Shown: positions 15,694 to 17,488 of the stretch, in pieces
Layout of the letters: every line of letters begins with the position of its first letter
Numbering within the stretch: position 1 is the stretch's first letter
Assembly: GCA_045595845.1 (NCBI GenBank)
Contig: JAZOBF010000021.1
Coordinates: 1 to 17,488 of the forward strand
Reading direction: 5' to 3'
Origin: RGIG3009 sp045595845
Lineage (GTDB): Bacteria; Bacillota; Clostridia; Oscillospirales; Acutalibacteraceae
Length of the DNA: 17,488 nt
Program-made: the position numbers and the translations under genes
Notes under the pieces: model-generated
Told to the model about the DNA's origin: nothing
Seen by the model: only the letters and a program-made list of their open reading frames with translations
Databases searched by the model: none

Positions 15694-16603
15694 GATGCGC
15701 TCCTCCTATAATATCGGTTAAATTTTGAATACCGTATGCATCCATCACGTTCGGTAATTCCTCAATGATGGTCTTGCAGACAAACGGATCCACCAAATTC
15801 GCGGCGCCTACCTCGACGGCCGTGGCACCCGCAAGCATCATTTCAATGACATCTTGTGCACTGCTGACACCGCCCATGCCGACGACGGGAATATTCACAG
15901 CCGCTGCTACTTGATACACCATTCTTACCGCAACGGGGAAAATGGCACTGCCCGAAAACCCGCCCATTTTGTTCGCGATGACCGGCTTTTTGGTTTTGAG
16001 ATCAATGCGCATACCCAGTAGGGTGTTGATGAGACTGATACCGTCCGCCCCTGCCGCTTCACAGGCTTTGGCAATGGATACAATGTCGGTCACATTCGGA
16101 GACAATTTGATGAGCAACGGCTTGTCCGTCACTTTGCGAACCGCCGCCGTAACTTCCGCCGCCGCTTCGGGCGAGGTACCGAAACTCATACCGCCGCCGT
16201 GTACATTGGGGCAACTGACATTCACCTCAAACCAGCCAATGTCCTCTTCCCCGTTCAAGCGTTCACACGTGTAGGCGTAGTCTTCGACCGAAAAACCGCT
16301 GACATTTGCCATGACTTTTTTATGGAAATGCTGACGCATTTTCGGTAATTCTTCGGCGATTACTTTATCGACGCCGGGGTTTTGCAAGCCAACCGCATTG
16401 ATCATGCCCATCGGGCATTCCGCAATACGCGGGGTGGGGTTGCCGAACCGCGGTTCTTTGGTCGTTCCCTTGAACGAGAACGAACCCAAGATGTTAATGT
16501 CATACAATTCTGCAAATTCATAACCGTACCCAAAAGTACCGCTGGCAGGGATAATGGGGTTATCCAGTTCAACCCCACACAGGTTGACGGTTAAGCGTCC
16601 CAT
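15686..16603 (-). CDS. pyrD: Dihydroorotate dehydrogenase, class 1B catalytic subunit
   Basis: This FMN subunit oxidises dihydroorotate to orotate and passes electrons to PyrK, which reduces NAD+. It has 305 residues. Its start, LTVNLCGVELDNPIIPASGTF, is typical of class 1 enzymes. The class 1B catalytic base is Cys131 in VNVSCPNVHGGG; class 2 enzymes use Ser here. Substrate and FMN contacts include KLSPNVTDI (166-174) and the glycine-rich GMGGVSSAQD region. Its ATG overlaps the last 13 nt of pyrK, and its binding site AAGGAGGAG is within pyrK. The linked pyrK gene confirms the NAD-dependent heterotetrameric type. No signal or membrane segment is seen, consistent with a cytoplasmic enzyme. 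Confidence 0.97.
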   Translation of the reverse strand: MGRLTVNLCGVELDNPIIPASGTFGYGYEFAELYDINILGSFSFKGTTKEPRFGNPTPRIAECPMGMINAVGLQNPGVDKVIAEELPKMRQHFHKKVMANVSGFSVEDYAYTCERLNGEEDIGWFEVNVSCPNVHGGGMSFGTSPEAAAEVTAAVRKVTDKPLLIKLSPNVTDIVSIAKACEAAGADGISLINTLLGMRIDLKTKKPVIANKMGGFSGSAIFPVAVRMVYQVAAAVNIPVVGMGGVSSAQDVIEMMLAGATAVEVGAANLVDPFVCKTIIEELPNVMDAYGIQNLTDIIGGAHHG

Positions 16604-17325
16604 AGAATCTCCTCCTTTGTCAGCACCGGCCCGTCTTTGCAGATGCGCTTATAGCCCGTTACTGTCTTGCAGGAACAACCCATGCACGCACCAAACCCGC
16701 ATCCCATGCGTTCCTCAAAACTGAACTGCCCCGATGTGGCGGTCGTTTTGTAAACGGCTTTGAGCATCGGCTCGGGACCGCAAGTGAAAAAATAGTCGTA
16801 AGTTGTCGGCAAAGCATCCGTGACAAAGCCCTTGACGCCGTACGAGCCGTCAACCGTCGTGACCGTGACAGCGGCGCCCAGAGCGTTAAATTCCTGTTCA
16901 TAGAACACTTCGTTTGCCGTATTAAAACCAAGCACCACCGATACGCGCTTGCCTTGTTTTATTAAATCTTTGGCAAGCTTATACAGAGGCGGTACACCGA
17001 CACCGCCGCCGAGCAGCAGAACGCTATCCCCCGCAAGCGCGGTGTTATAACCGTTGCCGAGTCCCGTCAGAATATCCAGCTTTTCACCGACCGTCATTCG
17101 GCTCATCTGCTCGGTGCCTTTGCCGACCACTTTGTAGACCAGCGTGAGAGTGCCGTCTTCACAATCGCACACCGAGATGGGACGGCGCAAAAACAGGCCA
17201 TCCAGTTTGATGTTCACGAATTGACCGGGGACGGTGATCGCCTCGGTATCACCGCTGAGCACCATGCGATACACGGTGTCGGTCAGCGGTTCCTGTTTGA
17301 GAATGGTAAATATCCCTTGTTTCAT
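16591..17325 (-). CDS. pyrK: Dihydroorotate dehydrogenase B electron-transfer subunit
   Basis: PyrK carries FAD and a [2Fe-2S] cluster and links the PyrD flavin to NAD+. The 244-residue protein has the FAD motif LFLRRPISVCD (45-54), the nucleotide-binding glycine run LLLGGGVGVPPLYKLA (103-118) and a CGPEPMLKAV segment (182-191). Near the C-terminus Cys209-x4-Cys214-x2-Cys217-x11-Cys229 forms the cluster site typical of the family. The ATG at 17325 has AAGGTGA a few bases upstream. It is the first pyr gene visible. Earlier pyr genes or the operon promoter may lie beyond the right edge. Confidence 0.96.
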   Translation of the reverse strand: MKQGIFTILKQEPLTDTVYRMVLSGDTEAITVPGQFVNIKLDGLFLRRPISVCDCEDGTLTLVYKVVGKGTEQMSRMTVGEKLDILTGLGNGYNTALAGDSVLLLGGGVGVPPLYKLAKDLIKQGKRVSVVLGFNTANEVFYEQEFNALGAAVTVTTVDGSYGVKGFVTDALPTTYDYFFTCGPEPMLKAVYKTTATSGQFSFEERMGCGFGACMGCSCKTVTGYKRICKDGPVLTKEEILWDA

Positions 17326-17340
17326 ATCGTCACCTTAGTG

Positions 17341-17362
17341 TGACAGGATTCGAACCCTGTCA
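17341..17362 (-). other. Hairpin resembling a tRNA T-arm, just upstream of pyrK
   Basis: On the minus strand TGACAGG (17362-17356) pairs perfectly with CCTGTCA (17347-17341) around GTTCGAAT. Without one G the stem and loop would read as a textbook tRNA T-arm (GG-TTCGAAT-CC). No matching acceptor 5' strand, D-arm or anticodon arm is found upstream, so it is not a functional tRNA. It may be a tRNA remnant or chance similarity. It lies immediately before the pyrK ribosome binding site. Confidence 0.4.
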
Positions 17363-17373
17363 TAGTTTCGCAC

Positions 17374-17464
17374 GCCGCCTTTATCCGTGCGGCTTTGCGC
17401 TCGATTTTGCAAGGCGTCAGCCTTGCGGCAGTCTTGCGCTTCTCCGCACGAAAAATTCGGCGGC
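17374..17464 (-). repeat. Nested imperfect palindrome in the pyrK upstream region
   Basis: Three collinear helices nest within about 90 nt on the minus strand. GCCGCC (17464-17459) pairs with GGCGGC (17379-17374). CGTGCGG (17450-17444) pairs with CCGCACG (17392-17386). The inner hairpin GCAAGGC-TGAC-GCCTTGC spans 17426-17409. No U-run follows, so it is not an intrinsic terminator. It could be a REP/MITE-like dispersed repeat or a structured leader. No open reading frame or clear promoter is visible from here to the right edge at 17488. Confidence 0.5.
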
Positions 17465-17488
17465 AGAAACGCGTTGCCCTTACAAATT

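Noticed and set aside
17336..17400. A complete tRNA gene ending at the T-arm-like sequence upstream of pyrK
   Set aside because: No complementary 5' acceptor strand, D-arm or anticodon arm could be found, and the loop carries one base too many.
17326..17488. PyrR-binding attenuator in front of the pyr operon
   Set aside because: No PyrR anti-antiterminator consensus and no hairpin followed by a U-run were seen. Any such element may lie beyond the window.

Overview
The window is a dense nucleotide-biosynthesis locus. Every confident gene lies on the minus strand and is read from right to left. Family types and signals suggest an anaerobic member of the Firmicutes, class Clostridia: strong AGGAGG-type ribosome binding sites, a single-chain clostridial-type PurL, a PyrK/PyrD class 1B dihydroorotate dehydrogenase, a split PurH function and a ZTP riboswitch. 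Base composition looks roughly balanced by eye. I cannot place it below class level.

Right part (about 17.3 to 13.25 kb): a pyrimidine operon pyrK-pyrD-pyrF-pyrE-pyrB. Its genes overlap or nearly touch (13 nt, 8 nt, 20-nt gap, 4 nt). It encodes aspartate carbamoyltransferase and the steps from dihydroorotate to UMP. Dihydroorotase, carbamoyl-phosphate synthase and PyrR are not in the window. PyrB carries a fused PyrI-type zinc domain but lacks the nucleotide-binding regulatory domain. The 163 nt upstream of pyrK hold no gene. They contain a nested imperfect palindrome and a hairpin resembling a tRNA T-arm.

Junction (13.25 to 13.04 kb): a sigma-A-type promoter, a ZTP (pfl) riboswitch and an intrinsic terminator whose 5' arm overlaps the 3' end of the aptamer. 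The first transcribed bases can pair with this terminator, which suggests an antiterminator.

Left part (13.04 to 0.1 kb): a ten-gene purine and one-carbon operon, purE-purC-purF-purM-purN-IMP cyclohydrolase-AICAR formyltransferase-purD-purL-fhs. It contains every step of IMP synthesis except adenylosuccinate lyase (purB); purK is also absent. The last two steps use two separate proteins, a PurO-type cyclohydrolase and a stand-alone transformylase, rather than bifunctional PurH. Formate-tetrahydrofolate ligase, the last gene, makes the 10-formyl-THF used by PurN and AICAR formyltransferase. The riboswitch senses ZMP/ZTP, which rises when that cofactor runs short, so sensor and remedy are in one transcript. 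The operon ends at a perfect 16-bp inverted-repeat terminator. A gene tail on the plus strand may converge on it.

The most notable departures are a PurF that keeps its PRPP and Fe-S motifs but has lost the N-terminal cysteine and other glutaminase residues, the truncated PyrB-PyrI-type fusion, the riboswitch with a possible 5'-end antiterminator, and a terminator-like hairpin between purC and purF. I saw no CRISPR array, insertion sequence, phage gene or defence system.
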